The notes beneath the pieces were generated by a model. That model saw only the letters and a program-made list of their open reading frames with translations. It ran no database searches and was not told where the DNA came from. The position numbers and the translations under genes are program-made. 64,000 bases of DNA from Amylostereum areolatum. Taxonomy: Eukaryota > Basidiomycota > Agaricomycetes > Russulales > Stereaceae. The stretch lies in the NCBI GenBank assembly GCA_012932865.1, contig SAXG01000039.1:186001-250000 (forward strand), given 5' to 3'. Positions 1-10,314 of this stretch are shown here, one piece after another. Each line of letters opens with the position of its first letter. Positions within the stretch are counted from its first letter, which is position 1.

Positions 1-1169
1 CGGTATCTGAGCGAGAGACGGATGGGGTTGATACGCAGCGGGAGTGGGGACAAACGTCGACGTCGGAACGGATGCAGGCAATCCACCTTGGGAAGGCACG
101 GTCATCTGCGCGCGCATCTGCGACTGCGAATGCGGGTGTGATTGCGATTGCAAATGGGGATGAGCATGATGTTGGGGGAGATGGGGGAGGGCTGTATTGG
201 ATCTGATTATGATTATTATGATACGAGGACGGGTGTTGGTGGAATGGCTGCTGTTGTTGCGGGTGATGGTGATACGCGGGTGGGACGTGTGAATGGGAGT
301 GCGAATGCGGGTTCGGGTTCGAGTTCGGGTCTGAATGGGCGTGGGCGTGGGCATGCGAAGGATACTGGGACTGGGACTGGGAGGGTACGATGTGATGTGG
401 CGCGTACGGCGGCGAGAGCTGCGTCTTGACGCTGATGGTCACGGTCATCGTCGTCTCCTGGTCCTGCCTGAGCGTGTTCGCGGACGAAGGGACGGAGCGA
501 GGTTGGCATTCGTGCGCGGAGTGCTGCATCGCATTCGCCCCCGAAGCGTACGCCATCTGCGCCGCGTAGTTGGACGCGTGCTGCTGCTGGGCCAGGTGAT
601 GCGCGGGGGGGCCACAAACGCCCGGACCCGCGCCTTGGCTGCCGCCTCCGAACGCGCAGGGATGATGACGTTCTACTAAGTACATGATCACATTCACGTT
701 TGAACGATCGCGCGGTCAGCTCGCCGTCCAAGCTTGGCCCACAGGCAGAAGCCTACTCACCGGGTGCGTAAGGCTGCGGCGCTGAGGCCGGATCGAAGCC
801 GCCCATGGGATCCGGTTTGGAGGCCATGTAAGGATGGATGCCGGGGTTGTCCCAGTGGTCTGACGGCATCCAGTTCGAATTGGAGGTGTAATGACCTCGG
901 AGGGGAGAGTAATCGGGTTGGAAGGGGTCGTAGTGCTCGCCTGCGATCATGGGGTGGGAGAGGTGAGCGTCGTCGACGGGGGTGTCGATGGAACTTGTGG
1001 GGGTGGAGGTGCCGAGGTATTGGGAGGCGGGGTCGGAGGATGAGTACTGATGGTGGTGGCGGTAGTAATCGTGCTGGGGGTGGGTGTCGTAGGAGGAGGC
1101 CGGGTCGGAGGGCTGAGGGACGAAGTTGAAGGCGAACATGTGTGGGGCAAAGGCGAGGGAGGGATCCAT
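1..1169 (-). CDS. His/Gln/Ser-rich protein, N-terminal part (runs off left edge)
   Basis: Function not recognised. The first exon (761-1169) encodes about 136 residues beginning MDPSLAFAPHMF. A GTGAGT donor ends it, and an acceptor after base 676 opens a second exon that continues to the window edge. The product is low-complexity: Tyr/His/Pro/Ser-rich at first, then long His-Gln-Asn-Pro stretches (His-Ala-His and Ser-His repeats). This composition is common in fungal transcription factors, but no DNA-binding domain is visible inside the window. The frame changes by one base near a run of five Cs (about 174-192): upstream the sense is His/Asn/Gln-rich, and downstream the matching composition continues only in the next frame. 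I read this as a one-base overcall. A TATA-like box lies about 35-45 bases upstream of the ATG. The reading frame is good; the identity is open. Confidence 0.6.
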
Positions 1170-1203
1170 GGAGAAGGGGGGAGAGGGGAAGAGGTTCGGG
1201 GAG

Positions 1204-1213
1204 GGATATATAA
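1204..1213 (-). promoter_or_regulatory. TATA box upstream of the His/Gln-rich gene
   Basis: Read on the minus strand this is TTATATATCC, about 35-45 bases before the ATG at 1169. That fits a short 5' leader. Confidence 0.5.
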
Positions 1214-4173
1214 GTAGCAGGTTGGAGGAGAGCCAGATTGGCGGGTCTATTTGGAAGAAAAAGAGAGACGGAGGAAGTCAGTTACAGTGACATATAACAA
1301 TATGACGAGTTGAACGAAGAAGAAGCGAGGACAAACGCAAGATGTGATACGCACGGTCGGTAACGGGGCCATGGCAGATCGCCAACAATGGGCGGCCATC
1401 CTCAGGCTCAGGCCAGTCCGTCGGTCATCCACTCTGTAATCCAGCTGGAGGCGCGTCCACGTTCCTGATCCCATTTACCATGTGCAGATGACCCTTCTTT
1501 CCCTGCATAACATTTACTCCTTCTTCTCTTCAATCTTTGAATCTCCAGCTTCCGCAGTCCTGTCGTCTCACCTTGGCCAAGTCCCCTTTGGTCCAGGCTG
1601 TGCTCAACGCAGGACCGTCCTGGCGGGCGTCAAGGGGAAGGAGAAAGAGCGAAGAGCAAGGCATATCAGGAAGATCAGCGTGCTGAACGAACTGCATTTG
1701 TTCTTGCGACAGGGACAGCGGAAAAATGCCAATCCATCCAAGCGCGGTAGCCAGGGGAAGGATGCAAAAGCCGCGCGAACACAACGCGAACAAACCTGAA
1801 GGTTGCCCATCCCCCGAGTTACATAACCTCGCAGTTCTCAGCTTTGCTGTTTTGCTTAGCACCCGATTCATTACATAGCCTATGCTCTATCTATCTGTCT
1901 CGCACGGCGTATATGCGCATCGGAATCGCATGGCCCCCCTCGGATCCCGCCTCTTTCTGTCTACAGCCTCCGACGACGCCCTCGACCTTGCGCAAATGCG
2001 TTCGCACCCGTCCATTCCCCAAGCCTGAACCTTCTCCCACCTCCACTCGAACCTGCTCGAACCGATGGAAGTTGCTTGGGACCCACCCTGTCGGAAGCGC
2101 ATCACCGCCGCCTGCCGCCGGATCTGAGCGCGAGCATTCAATGTCTTCATGTTTCTTCCACTTTCCTCTCTCTGTGCCATCCAATCGATCGTCCCAGTCC
2201 CGACTCGACCAACCCCTATACTTACTTACATACTCTTACACCTCTTGCCGCTGGCGGTCGGCAGACCGCTCGGGCCACCCTTCCATCCTTCCACATGGGC
2301 TTAACTCTGCCGTTCACGTCCTTCCAACTCTCGTAACCCCCCCCCCTTCCATCGCCTGTAAAATTCAGATCACCACGCTTGCCAATCGATCCTAGTCGAA
2401 CTCAACTTTTTTGTGACTCGAATGAACCAGAAACAAATCGAGTGGTGCCGATGCCATGCCCACTCCAGAGTCCCAGGCGCTGGCAACCCAATCTTCCACC
2501 AAGTCGTTCCACACAGACGCCGCTTTGCTGCCTGCCTGTCTGCCCCAGTGCCCCTGCCCGTCGAATAATTAAAATAGACACCCGGCGCCGCCCCCTCGTC
2601 CCCGCCTTCCCATCCGTGGAACTCCACCTACCGCACTCTTCGCGAACCCATAGCTCGCAGAAGATCCACGCTCATCTCCGCACTCGACTTGAGCTGCCCA
2701 CCCTTTTCGGTACCTCTGCAGCTCTGGCGCCTGGAGGCGTGCACCGGCCTCTTTCGGACAGATAATAGACTGATGCTCTATTACTTACCACCCCCCCTTC
2801 AATAGGCCAGAACAGGGTCTAATCAATTTCGCGATACGGTGGCGGCGGCGTCTTTCCGCCATCGCTCGACGCTCTTCCTGGGCCACAGGCAACTGCCCTC
2901 CGCCCGATGACCGTGCAGACCCACTCACCTCGTCACAATGACCGCCCGGAAACCGTCTCCAAGGCCCGATCTGGACATGCAAGTCAGCTGCCATGCGTAT
3001 TGGGATTGGGAGTCAAGAAGAAGGAGATGGAAAAGAAGGCCCAGAAGACGTGCAGGAGGGGCCATGGAGCTGAACTCTGAACCGGAGAAGGGGAGGGGAG
3101 GGCAGCTCTAGCGCGTTGCGTCGATATGACGCGTCCGGTACTTACGCCTTGATGGAAGACCCCGACATTTTCGGTTAGAACTCGTCGGAAGACACGGACG
3201 GTTCCCTGTCGACGTTCCCGAGCGCGCGACGTCGAGCTGCTCGCCACGCTTTTCCAGCATGTTTTTCGCTTGAGTTCTGAGATGAACCCATTATCCATCC
3301 CGCGCCCAACCAAATAATCCGATCTGCAAGTCGCCGTCAGTAACTTAGCGCAATCGACCGCGATCCTGTCAGAAAACGCACTAAGATGAGTTACAACGAA
3401 ACGATGAAATTCCTCCAGCAGGTCAGATCCTTAGTTCGGCGCACAGCGCACCACTGGTGCTCATCTGACGCACCGGCGAACAGGCCGAATACATGCGCGC
3501 GCGGCAAGGGCGATGAACTTGAGGAAGAAGACAAGCGCGGTTCGTCGAGACGGCTGTTCGACCCTCCCACGCCGCACGCCCGTGCATGCCTATTTGACAT
3601 TGCGCAAACCATCTCCGTCAAACCAACGCGGAGGAGCGACCGGTCCAGACGTCCCACCCGATCCAGGGAAGAACGCCATGATATTATCATAATCGCCTGT
3701 GCCGCGAAGCGATATGGAGGGTGAAAAAGGGATTCGACTTTATACAAACGTAGTATGCTGTGCGATGACGGTCGATGATAATGCGAAAATGAGAGACGGC
3801 CTGGATTTGGGGTGCGTTGGCGTGACGGCCACGTTGGCGTCAGGCGAGAACTAAAAACACAGGTGGACAACAAAAAAGAAGAGAAAGAGGGCGAAAAACG
3901 AATGCGCATCCGGTGATATACGTATGTGACAGAGCATGGTGTCAGAGGGGGTGCTACCGAAGAAGAAAAAGGAAAGAAGGCCTCGAAACGTGGGCTGCAG
4001 AGGACACACCTACGTCCGGCGGAGGCAGAACTCCGTCGCAAAACAGACAAATTCTGTGGCCGTCAAGTCAGACTCCAGGCCCTCGACGAGATAGCAAACC
4101 GATGACGATAACATACCGTCCAGGCAGCCCTCGCCGACTTGTCCCCACTTCCCGCTACCCTTCACGAAACCTT
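1214..4173. other. Intergenic, about 3 kb, no supportable gene
   Basis: Reading frames of up to about 220 codons exist here on both strands. They overlap each other, have no recognisable domain, and read as Ser/Arg/Pro-rich noise typical of GC-rich intergenic DNA. Part of the right end is probably the 3' UTR of the RRM-like gene. Confidence 0.4.
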
Positions 4174-5096
4174 TCATTCCGCCACCACCAGACCGCCCAT
4201 AGCTCGCTGCATCTCCTTCATGCCCTGGTCTGCGTTCCGCGGCCCAAGGGCAGGGTGACGTACGCCGAGGGCTGCGCCCAGCATGCGCTTGCCGGGGTCA
4301 CCGATCCGCGGTCCCGCGCCGTTTGGGGGTGGACCCATGGCGAGAATGGCGGGGTCCGCGGGGGGAGGTGCCGCGCCGTCTGCAAGCGACGAGTTGATAA
4401 GAGAGTCCAAAGTCGGATGGGAAGGCAAGGGTCGGCAGCGTTGGCGAGCCTTCGCGACCGATGGGCGATGTGGGCGGGATGAGGAGCGAGCCGGGCTGGC
4501 CGTCTACGACCCCGTTCCCGTTCCCGACCCCGTTCAACCCGCCGTTGATGCTGTTCCCGGTGCTGATGCTGATGCTCTTGTTACGCTGGTTCGGGAGGGC
4601 GACGGACGAGGAACGGGCGTTGTGTCCGCGTGTCGGGTTCTGACCGCGCGAGTTGACGTTTTGGATGATGGATTGGGCGTCGGGGCCATCGTAAGGGCGG
4701 ATGATGGCGATGGCGTCGGGGGCTGAGAACACGGCGGGCGTGTTGCTGAGGCATTGGAGGTAGGCCCGCTTGGCTGTATGCGTCGGATAAGCATGCGATA
4801 GGAACGGAACGAAAACGTGCGGGGCGCGTTTGATGTTACGAGTGCACGGTAGATACACGTGGCGTAGACTGGGGGAAAGGATCAGAACGTAGGAAAGGAA
4901 ACTGACCGACTGTGGCGTCCGCGAAGACGATGAGGAGACTGGTGTCATCTAACCACTTGATCTTGAAACCGCCGTTGACGTTTTCCCAATCCGAGAACGC
5001 GGTCTGGATGTCGCGAGTCTTGAGGTCTTTCGAGAAGCCGGTCAAGGAAAGAATGCGGGTGACCGAAGCCGAGAGCTGGGAAAGGGATGTTGCCAT
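4174..5096 (-). CDS. RRM-like protein (R3HCC1L-type), fungal
   Basis: Probably an RNA-binding or RNA-associated protein. Exon 1 (4907-5096) starts MATSLSQLSASVTRIL and runs into an RRM-like fold: a segment around FKIKWLDDTSLLIVFAD resembles the strand-loop-strand of the C-terminal RRM of R3HCC1/R3HCC1L. An intron of 133 bases (4774-4906, GTCAGT donor) leads to exon 2, which continues with AKRAYLQCL and the remainder of the fold, including IRPYDGPDAQSII. The rest is a Ser/Asn/Gly-rich tail and a short C-terminal helix (MKEMQRAMGGLVVAE). The tail changes frame by one base around 4400-4440; the last 84 codons are clearly coding in the shifted frame, so a single-base overcall is likely. It starts divergently from the STRIPAK gene. 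The family assignment is from memory and moderately sure. Confidence 0.6.
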
Positions 5097-5576
5097 GGAG
5101 TTATTATCGAAAGCGGTATGAGCAGAGAGGGTGAGTGAGGTAGAAGGCGGTGAGGGGGCAACGAGAGCGGCGGTGAGGTCAAAGTGAAGAGGAAGAGCAA
5201 AAGAACAGGACGAGCGAGACGACGCTGGGCAGCGAGGGGGAGGAGGAAAATGTTGTACAGCTAGATGGAGGCAGGCTTGAAGAGACGCAGCGAGTGCACT
5301 CCGCGTCTGTCACTCTCCGCCTCGCCAATATTTGTCCCACGCGCCGCCGCCCACGCCTCTCGCTCAATCACTTATATTCGTGCGAACACTCTGGAGCATT
5401 CTGTCCGCGTTAAAACACACCAGCTGGATTTATAGACGAGTCGAGGTAAAATCACAAGCAAGAGTGCGAAGAAAAGCACCGTCACAATGAGCGTGGGAAT
5501 TGCCGTGGCTCTCCCCACACAGGCGCGCGGCGACGCGCCGGCCATGCTCTCGCCAACGCGCTGACCTTCCGCAGAC
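5097..5576. promoter_or_regulatory. Shared promoter region between divergent RRM-like and SIKE-like genes
   Basis: This is 480 bases between two start codons facing away from each other. No TATA box or repeat stands out. An alternative upstream ATG for the plus-strand gene lies at 5487, but its frame ends before the conserved N-terminus. Confidence 0.4.
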
Positions 5577-7273
5577 ATGTACAACGACATCGAGAGCGAT
5601 TTCTACCACCGTGCATGGCAGATCCTCAGTGACATCAGCGATCAGCTTTCCTACAACTCCAAATTTGCCGCTTCCCTCATCTCCCAGGCAGAAAAACTCA
5701 AGGTCAGCTCCTTGTTCTCCGTGTTTGGCGAGGATACAGACGGACCGTAGTCTGAAGCTGCAGAATTGAACACCGGATTCTCCCTCCGACGCTTCAATGT
5801 AGACCTTTCCAAAGGTTTGTGCTCCCTTGTTCTGCTCCCGACCCTGTAACGAACCCTTGACCTGCAGAAACGCTCGAGTCTGAACTCGAACGCGCCAGCG
5901 CTCAGATCATCATCGAGAACCACACGCTCACCCAGGAGAACAAGCAGCTCAGCGGCCTCCTCAAGGAATACGAGCAGACCATGGAAACCATCATGAAAAA
6001 ATTCCATAGCCACTCGGTGCGTGTAACGTCGTGTTTTTGTCTTGGCCCGTATTTATGCATATACCCACACTCCCAGGCAGCCGCCGAACAACATGAGATC
6101 AGTCTAACACGGCACTACGAGACGCTCCTGGCCCAAGAACCCGCCAACATACCGTCTCCCTCCTCCAACCCCGTGATGGTCCAGTCTGTCCACCGTCTCG
6201 CCCGCAGCATCCGAGCGGTCATGCTCGCCATGGAAGGAGGAGACCCGGAACAACTCCCGGACGACATCCACATGTACGACCCCGCGCTCGGCATGACGGA
6301 AGACCTCGCCCACAACTCTCGCTCCGCCGACGCTCCGCCGCCATCCGCCATCGAACTTCCGGAAATCATCGTCATCTCTGGCGCCGACTCAGACGAGAAA
6401 CAGGAAGCCGGTCGCGGGCGTGGGTCCTCAGATCCCCAAGAACAGTCTCGAGACCCGTCAGATGCCAACTACCCGCCACCGCCTTACCCCCCTCCCTCCT
6501 ATTCGCCGTCACACACCCATACACATTCCGAATCTTCATCTTTCTCAGGCAACTCCTCCACTTCCTCCAGCTCTTCCTCTTCATCATCCGACCCCTCCAA
6601 TCCCTCTACCTCCGCATCCGTGTCCAACCATTCCCGTCAGGATCATAGCCCTGAAGAGTCCGAGGACCTTCTCCCCTGGTCCATCGCACGCGAGCATGAA
6701 ATCGCACGTCTGAATGCAGAAAACGACCGTCTGCGCGCGATGCTCGGCATCGACGTGACTTCACTCCAGGCGGCGGGAATATCCACGACAAACGAAGACC
6801 CATGGGAGCTGCGCTTGGGCGACCACGGGCCCCCTTCGGGCAGCGTTCGGGACGTGCGCAGCAACGACACCCGCGGGGGCAGCCGCCTCTCGGGCGGCGT
6901 CTTTGTCTCCGCGACATGGGCCCCGCCGACGGAACCTGTGATCGGCACTGCGACGATGGCGATGGGCATGAACATGGGGATGAACATGAACTTCAACATG
7001 AATATGAACATGAACATGAATATGAACATGAACATGAACATGAACATGAACATGAACAACATGAGGGGCGGGTACGAACAGCAGCAACAGCAGCACCGGA
7101 TGCAGATGTCAGGGCAGCAGCAACAGGGCGGGCTGGCGCGCGCAATGGAGCTGCAGAACCCGGGGATGGGCGCGGGAAGCGCTGGTACGTTTGGTAGGGG
7201 GACGATGTTTAACCCGATGGGGAGGGGCGGAGGGGGTGCGAATGCGATGAGGGGGAAAGGATGGTTGAGCTAG
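5577..7273 (+). CDS. SIKE/FGFR1OP2-family STRIPAK subunit
   Basis: Likely the small coiled-coil adaptor of the striatin-interacting phosphatase and kinase (STRIPAK) complex, which in filamentous fungi acts in hyphal fusion and fruiting. Four exons: 5577-5702, 5751-5814, 5868-6016 and 6077-7273. The N-terminal 110 residues match the SIKE pattern: a helical start, [15 protein letters not shown], then the coiled-coil core [20 protein letters not shown] that aligns with the vertebrate SIKE core. The C-terminal half is much longer than in animals: an acidic/Ser-rich linker, a second short coiled coil ([18 protein letters not shown]), a Met-Asn repeat and a Gln/Gly-rich end. The third intron (6017-6076) is exactly 60 bases with no stop, so retaining it would add 20 residues. 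No frame break was seen. Family assignment is confident; STRIPAK membership is inferred from the family. Confidence 0.8.
6964..7056 (+). repeat. Hexanucleotide repeat encoding Met-Asn dipeptides
   Basis: The coding sequence here is an imperfect array of ATGAAC/AACATG hexamers (with ATGGGC, TTCAAC and AATATG variants). It encodes about 14 Met-Asn pairs near the C-terminus of the SIKE-like protein. It is in frame and likely length-polymorphic. Confidence 0.9.
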
Positions 7274-7888
7274 ACGCCGCCGCCCTTACACCGAGTACGT
7301 ACGTTAGCTTTCGAATGTTATCTGGACGGATTTCTCTCTGCTTCAGGACAGCGTGCTTGTGCGGCCGACCGATCTGTCTTTCTGCCTCTCAAGCGTGGAC
7401 CAGAAATGTGTGGGGTTGCCCTTTCTTCTTGATCGTTGATACTTGCAGGTTGACGCAAGTACTTCAAGACATCCCCTTTTGAACGATCACTATAGCACGT
7501 AAGTAAGTTCCACCACGTCCACTTATACCGCTACCCTGATGCTGCCTTTGGGTAACAGGCATGTAAGTATAGATACCGCTCTCTCCTGCGTGTAACCCCT
7601 CGCACGGAACTATTACCACAGCCATCCAATCGAGTTCACACAGTGGTTGAATCTGGGCGAACGACCCACATCCTATTCCTGGCCACCCGCCTGTTTCATA
7701 AATTTCGAAATACACAACCCGACCGAACATTCTCCTGCGCGTCTGTTGGTGGCAGCTCTACCTACACCCAACCCAGCGCCCACGCTGTTCCTGCTTCCTT
7801 CCATCTTCTGCTGCAATCTTGTCCTATCCAGGCCAGCAGGTCGAGGGGTGTGTACACGCGTTTGATGTACTCACCAATATCCAAGGTT
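7274..7888. other. 3' region between convergent genes
   Basis: No gene is seen. It should hold the 3' UTRs of the SIKE-like gene and of the leftmost array copy. From about 7699 it contains the first example of the duplicated spacer block described for the array. Confidence 0.5.
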
Positions 7889-8198
7889 TCAAGGCGTGGG
7901 CACGAACAACATAGCGGTCGCACGTGCCATCGAACACGTTCCCAACCCCGAATTACACGCAAGAATCTCCGCCGGGGCCGGAGTCGAAGCGACGACCGTC
8001 CCGAAGGTTGCGTTGGAGGCGGCATAGCAGGCAACCGCCACGGTGTTGCAGTCTACCCTTTGCATCAGCGCTCCGTTTGAAGAGGTGAGAAAGGTGAGGG
8101 GCGTGTGTACCGGTCTGACAAAGCCCGTATGAGATGGGCCCAGCGATGACGGTGGAGGCGGAGGCCGCGATAAGGATGGCGACGAGGCAGGGTTTCGT
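7889..8198 (-). pseudogene. Fourth copy of small secreted six-Cys protein; start codon lost
   Basis: Exons 8111-8198 and 7889-8052 have the same lengths (88 and 164 bases) and the same intron position as the neighbouring copy at 8928-9234, and would encode 83 residues. The position of the initiator ATG reads ACG (8198-8196), and no in-frame ATG lies between it and an upstream in-frame stop. The signal-peptide-like segment (LVAILIAASASTVIAGPIS) is kept. The sixth cysteine is replaced by a local rearrangement near the C-terminus (MARATAM where sisters have a TMCASVA-type segment), and an Asn-X-Thr site has appeared. No TATA box is visible at the expected place, although the shared upstream block remains. 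It is most simply a recently silenced copy; initiation at ACG cannot be excluded. Confidence 0.75.
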
Positions 8199-8326
8199 TG
8201 TATAGGAGTGGGCTTGTTTCTTTGGCCTGGATCGTGGGTATCTTGGCCGTGGGGATCGCTTCCTATCGTTGGAAAGGCTTGCCCATACGCGCGCGGGGGC
8301 AGTACTGTGGAGTGAGAGGGTTCACC

Positions 8327-8364
8327 TTGACGCTCAATATGATTCTTTTTCCTAGGACACGCGT
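8327..8364 (-). promoter_or_regulatory. Conserved upstream block of the array (copy 4)
   Basis: The forward text reads TTGACGCTCAATATGATTC followed by a T-run and CCTAGGA. It lies about 129 bases upstream of the lost start codon, matching the blocks at 9362 and 10279. Confidence 0.5.
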
Positions 8365-8927
8365 TGGACTCTGCGGCGGTCGTTCCCGGACGTCGCATTG
8401 AGTGGCGGAAGTTCTACGTCTGATTTGAAAGTTACAATGGTCGCTATCCGATGGTCTACTCTCGGGGCCTGAAAGGAGAAAAGACGTGCTCCTCGTCCTT
8501 CTCAAGTGCCTCGCGAAGGAGAAGAGGATCCCCTCGTGAGTGGTGGTTCCACCTCGGAAAGGTATCCTACCTTCCTTTTCTTCATCACCTCTCCTGCTCA
8601 TCAGGTCGTCTGACCGAATCCACCCACAGTCACTCTCGAATATTTGCAGGTGACTCACTTCGCTTCATCCGCATCTTTGTACTTATTCCTGTGCAGGTCC
8701 TTACAAGTGCGATCGCGCGTCTATAAGTACGTGGTCTGACCGAACGTTCTCGACAGCAGTATCTATTCATGTACATCAAAAGCCTTGCCTCTGCCGTTGC
8801 TGCGCATTCTGTATTCGTGCGGTTCTCTATTCAGCTAACGGTCAATTCTCAGCGCTCCATTTCCGATAGGTCGCATACCATGTTCACATACTGCCTAACA
8901 CCACGATCGTACGCCAGGATTCAATCT

Positions 8928-9234
8928 TCAGGGAGTAGGCGCGAGCAACGCAACGGAGGCGCACATGGTCGAGCACGTGCCCAGCGCCGCATTGCACGCC
9001 AGAATCGCCGCCGGGGCGGCGGCAGCGGCGACGACCGTTCCAAAGGTCGCGCCTGCGGCGGCATAGCAGGCGACGGCCACGGTGTTGCAGCCTACGCTCT
9101 GCATGAGGACGACCGCTGGCGGAAAACAAGGTGGGAGGTTGCGTACCGGTTTGGCAGACCCCGTATGCGATTGGCCCGGCGAAGACGGCGGGGGCGGTGG
9201 CTGCGAGGAGGGTGACGATGAGGGAGAGCTTCAT
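8928..9234 (-). CDS. Small secreted six-cysteine protein (array copy 3)
   Basis: Predicted 83-residue secreted protein. Exon 1 (9147-9234) encodes a signal peptide (MKLSLIVTLLAATAPAVFA) and GPIAYGVCQT. A 55-base intron follows, then exon 2 (8928-9091). The mature chain has six cysteines spaced C-x3-C-x6-C-x23-C-x6-C-x3-C, the second half mirroring the first, with an Ala/Gly/Val-rich middle and a C-terminus ending PTP. I believe this belongs to a family seen in many fungi and sometimes labelled zygote-specific-protein-like, but that label is from memory and no function is established here. The mirrored cysteines suggest a disulphide-stapled helical hairpin. A TATA box lies about 90 bases upstream. 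No frame break. Confidence 0.8.
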
Positions 9235-9322
9235 TGTGAACTTGGGAGGTGGGGGGTGGGGGAGTGTTTGTACTCTCGTGCTGGTCTGGGTGAAAGATGC
9301 GCGAGGGCGAACCGGTGGGAGG

Positions 9323-9331
9323 GTTTATATG
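9323..9331 (-). promoter_or_regulatory. TATA box of array copy 3
   Basis: Minus strand reads ATATAAACC, about 90-95 bases before the ATG at 9234 and between it and the conserved upstream block. Confidence 0.55.
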
Positions 9332-9361
9332 TGGGCGGATGGGGGCGCTGCGGAACTTTCT

Positions 9362-9397
9362 CTGACGCTCGATGCTTCTTTTCCTAGGAGACATGCT
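9362..9397 (-). promoter_or_regulatory. Conserved upstream block of the array (copy 3)
   Basis: The forward text CTGACGCTCGATGCTTC, a T-run and CCTAGGAGACATGCT match the blocks at 8327 and 10279 at nearly the same distance from the start codon (about 128 bases). Confidence 0.55.
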
Positions 9398-9824
9398 GCA
9401 AGACCCCGAAGACACACCGCTGCCTCCTGCTTTCGCGCCTTTCAAGGCTGATTTCGAACATTGCAAGTAGATCAGTCCTGCGCATTCTACGCCCGCGGGG
9501 TTTTGTTTACTTGCGGGGTCGGACAAACAACGCGGACCGATACCAATATTCCATGCTGTCCCCACCCGACTTGCGCCCCCTAGGAAGGGAGGCGCGAGCT
9601 CTCCGTCTGTTCAAGTCCACACAGTCGCTCTCAAATCGATATCGCAAATCCCAGCATTCCCGTGCAGCCATCCCCACAGGCGCAACATTTACCTGTTCCA
9701 TGTTCCCTATAAATACACAGTCGGACCGAACATTCCCTATGAATCCAGGCAGCAGGTCCGTGTACAGCACGTTTACATAGACAGCACGGCGATGCGCCAT
9801 GCTTCAACCCTCCATCTTCAAGCT

Positions 9825-10138
9825 TCACGGCGTGGGCGCGAGCAACGCAACGGACGCGCACATGGTCGAGCACGTCCCCAACGCCGCGTTACACCCCAAG
9901 ATCGCCGCCGGGGCGGCGGGGGCGGCCACTGTCCCGAAGGTCGCGCCCGCGGCGGCGTAACAGGCGACTGCCACGACATTGCAGCCTGCCGACACTTTCT
10001 CGTGAGGACGGCGACTGTACAAGGTGAGGACGGTGAGGAGGAATGCGTACCGGTTTGACAGATTCCGTAGGCGATGGGCCCGGCGATGACGGCGGGGGTG
10101 GAGAGCGTGAGGAGGGTGAGGATGGAGAAGAGCTTCAT
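9825..10138 (-). CDS. Small secreted six-cysteine protein (array copy 2)
   Basis: Predicted 82-residue secreted protein from exons 10051-10138 and 9825-9985, with a 65-base intron at the same codon as in the other copies. The signal peptide begins MKLFSILTLLTLSTPAVIA. The cysteine spacing is C-x3-C-x6-C-x22-C-x6-C-x3-C and the end is LLAPTP. I chose the ATG at 10138. An in-frame ATG at 10213 would add a Thr-rich leader, but it lies only about 10-15 bases from the TATA box, too close to be transcribed. The leader between them is a TGG/CCA triplet repeat. It is the closest relative of copy 3. Confidence 0.8.
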
Positions 10139-10140
10139 AG

Positions 10141-10171
10141 TGGTGGTGGTGGTGGTGGTGGTGGTGGTGGT
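10141..10171. repeat. TGG/CCA trinucleotide repeat in the 5' leader of copy 2
   Basis: About ten uninterrupted TGG units directly upstream of the ATG at 10138, within the presumed 5' UTR. Confidence 0.9.
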
Positions 10172-10221
10172 GAGGTGGAGGAGGGTTGTGGATGGGGGCA
10201 CAGCTGATTGCACCTAGAAGG

Positions 10222-10232
10222 CATTATATATG
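10222..10232 (-). promoter_or_regulatory. TATA box of array copy 2
   Basis: Minus strand reads CATATATAATG, about 85-95 bases before the ATG at 10138. Confidence 0.55.
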
Positions 10233-10278
10233 TGCATGCGCGGGGGGCACCGCGGAGGGTGCCAGTGCTTTCCATTCC

Positions 10279-10314
10279 TTGACGTTCGATGACTCCTTTC
10301 CTAGGAGGCACGCT
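10279..10314 (-). promoter_or_regulatory. Conserved upstream block of the array (copy 2)
   Basis: The forward text TTGACGTTCGATGACTCC, then TTTCCTAGGAGGCACGCT, matches the blocks at 8327 and 9362. It lies about 141 bases upstream of the start codon. Confidence 0.55.

Noticed and set aside
216..731. 171-codon minus-strand frame
   Set aside because: Arg/Pro/Ala-rich shadow of the His/Gln-rich exon, which has the better composition and splice-linked frame.
3391..4050. 219-codon minus-strand frame
   Set aside because: No domain, Ser-run rich, overlaps plus-strand frames; no promoter or splice support.
6604..7096. Long minus-strand frames opposite the Met-Asn repeat
   Set aside because: Mirror images of the repeat (Met-Phe and His-Val runs) opposite a well-supported coding exon.
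10138..10213. Upstream in-frame ATG giving a poly-Thr leader on array copy 2
   Set aside because: Lies 10-15 bases from the TATA box, so it is probably not in the mRNA; the other copies start at the signal peptide.
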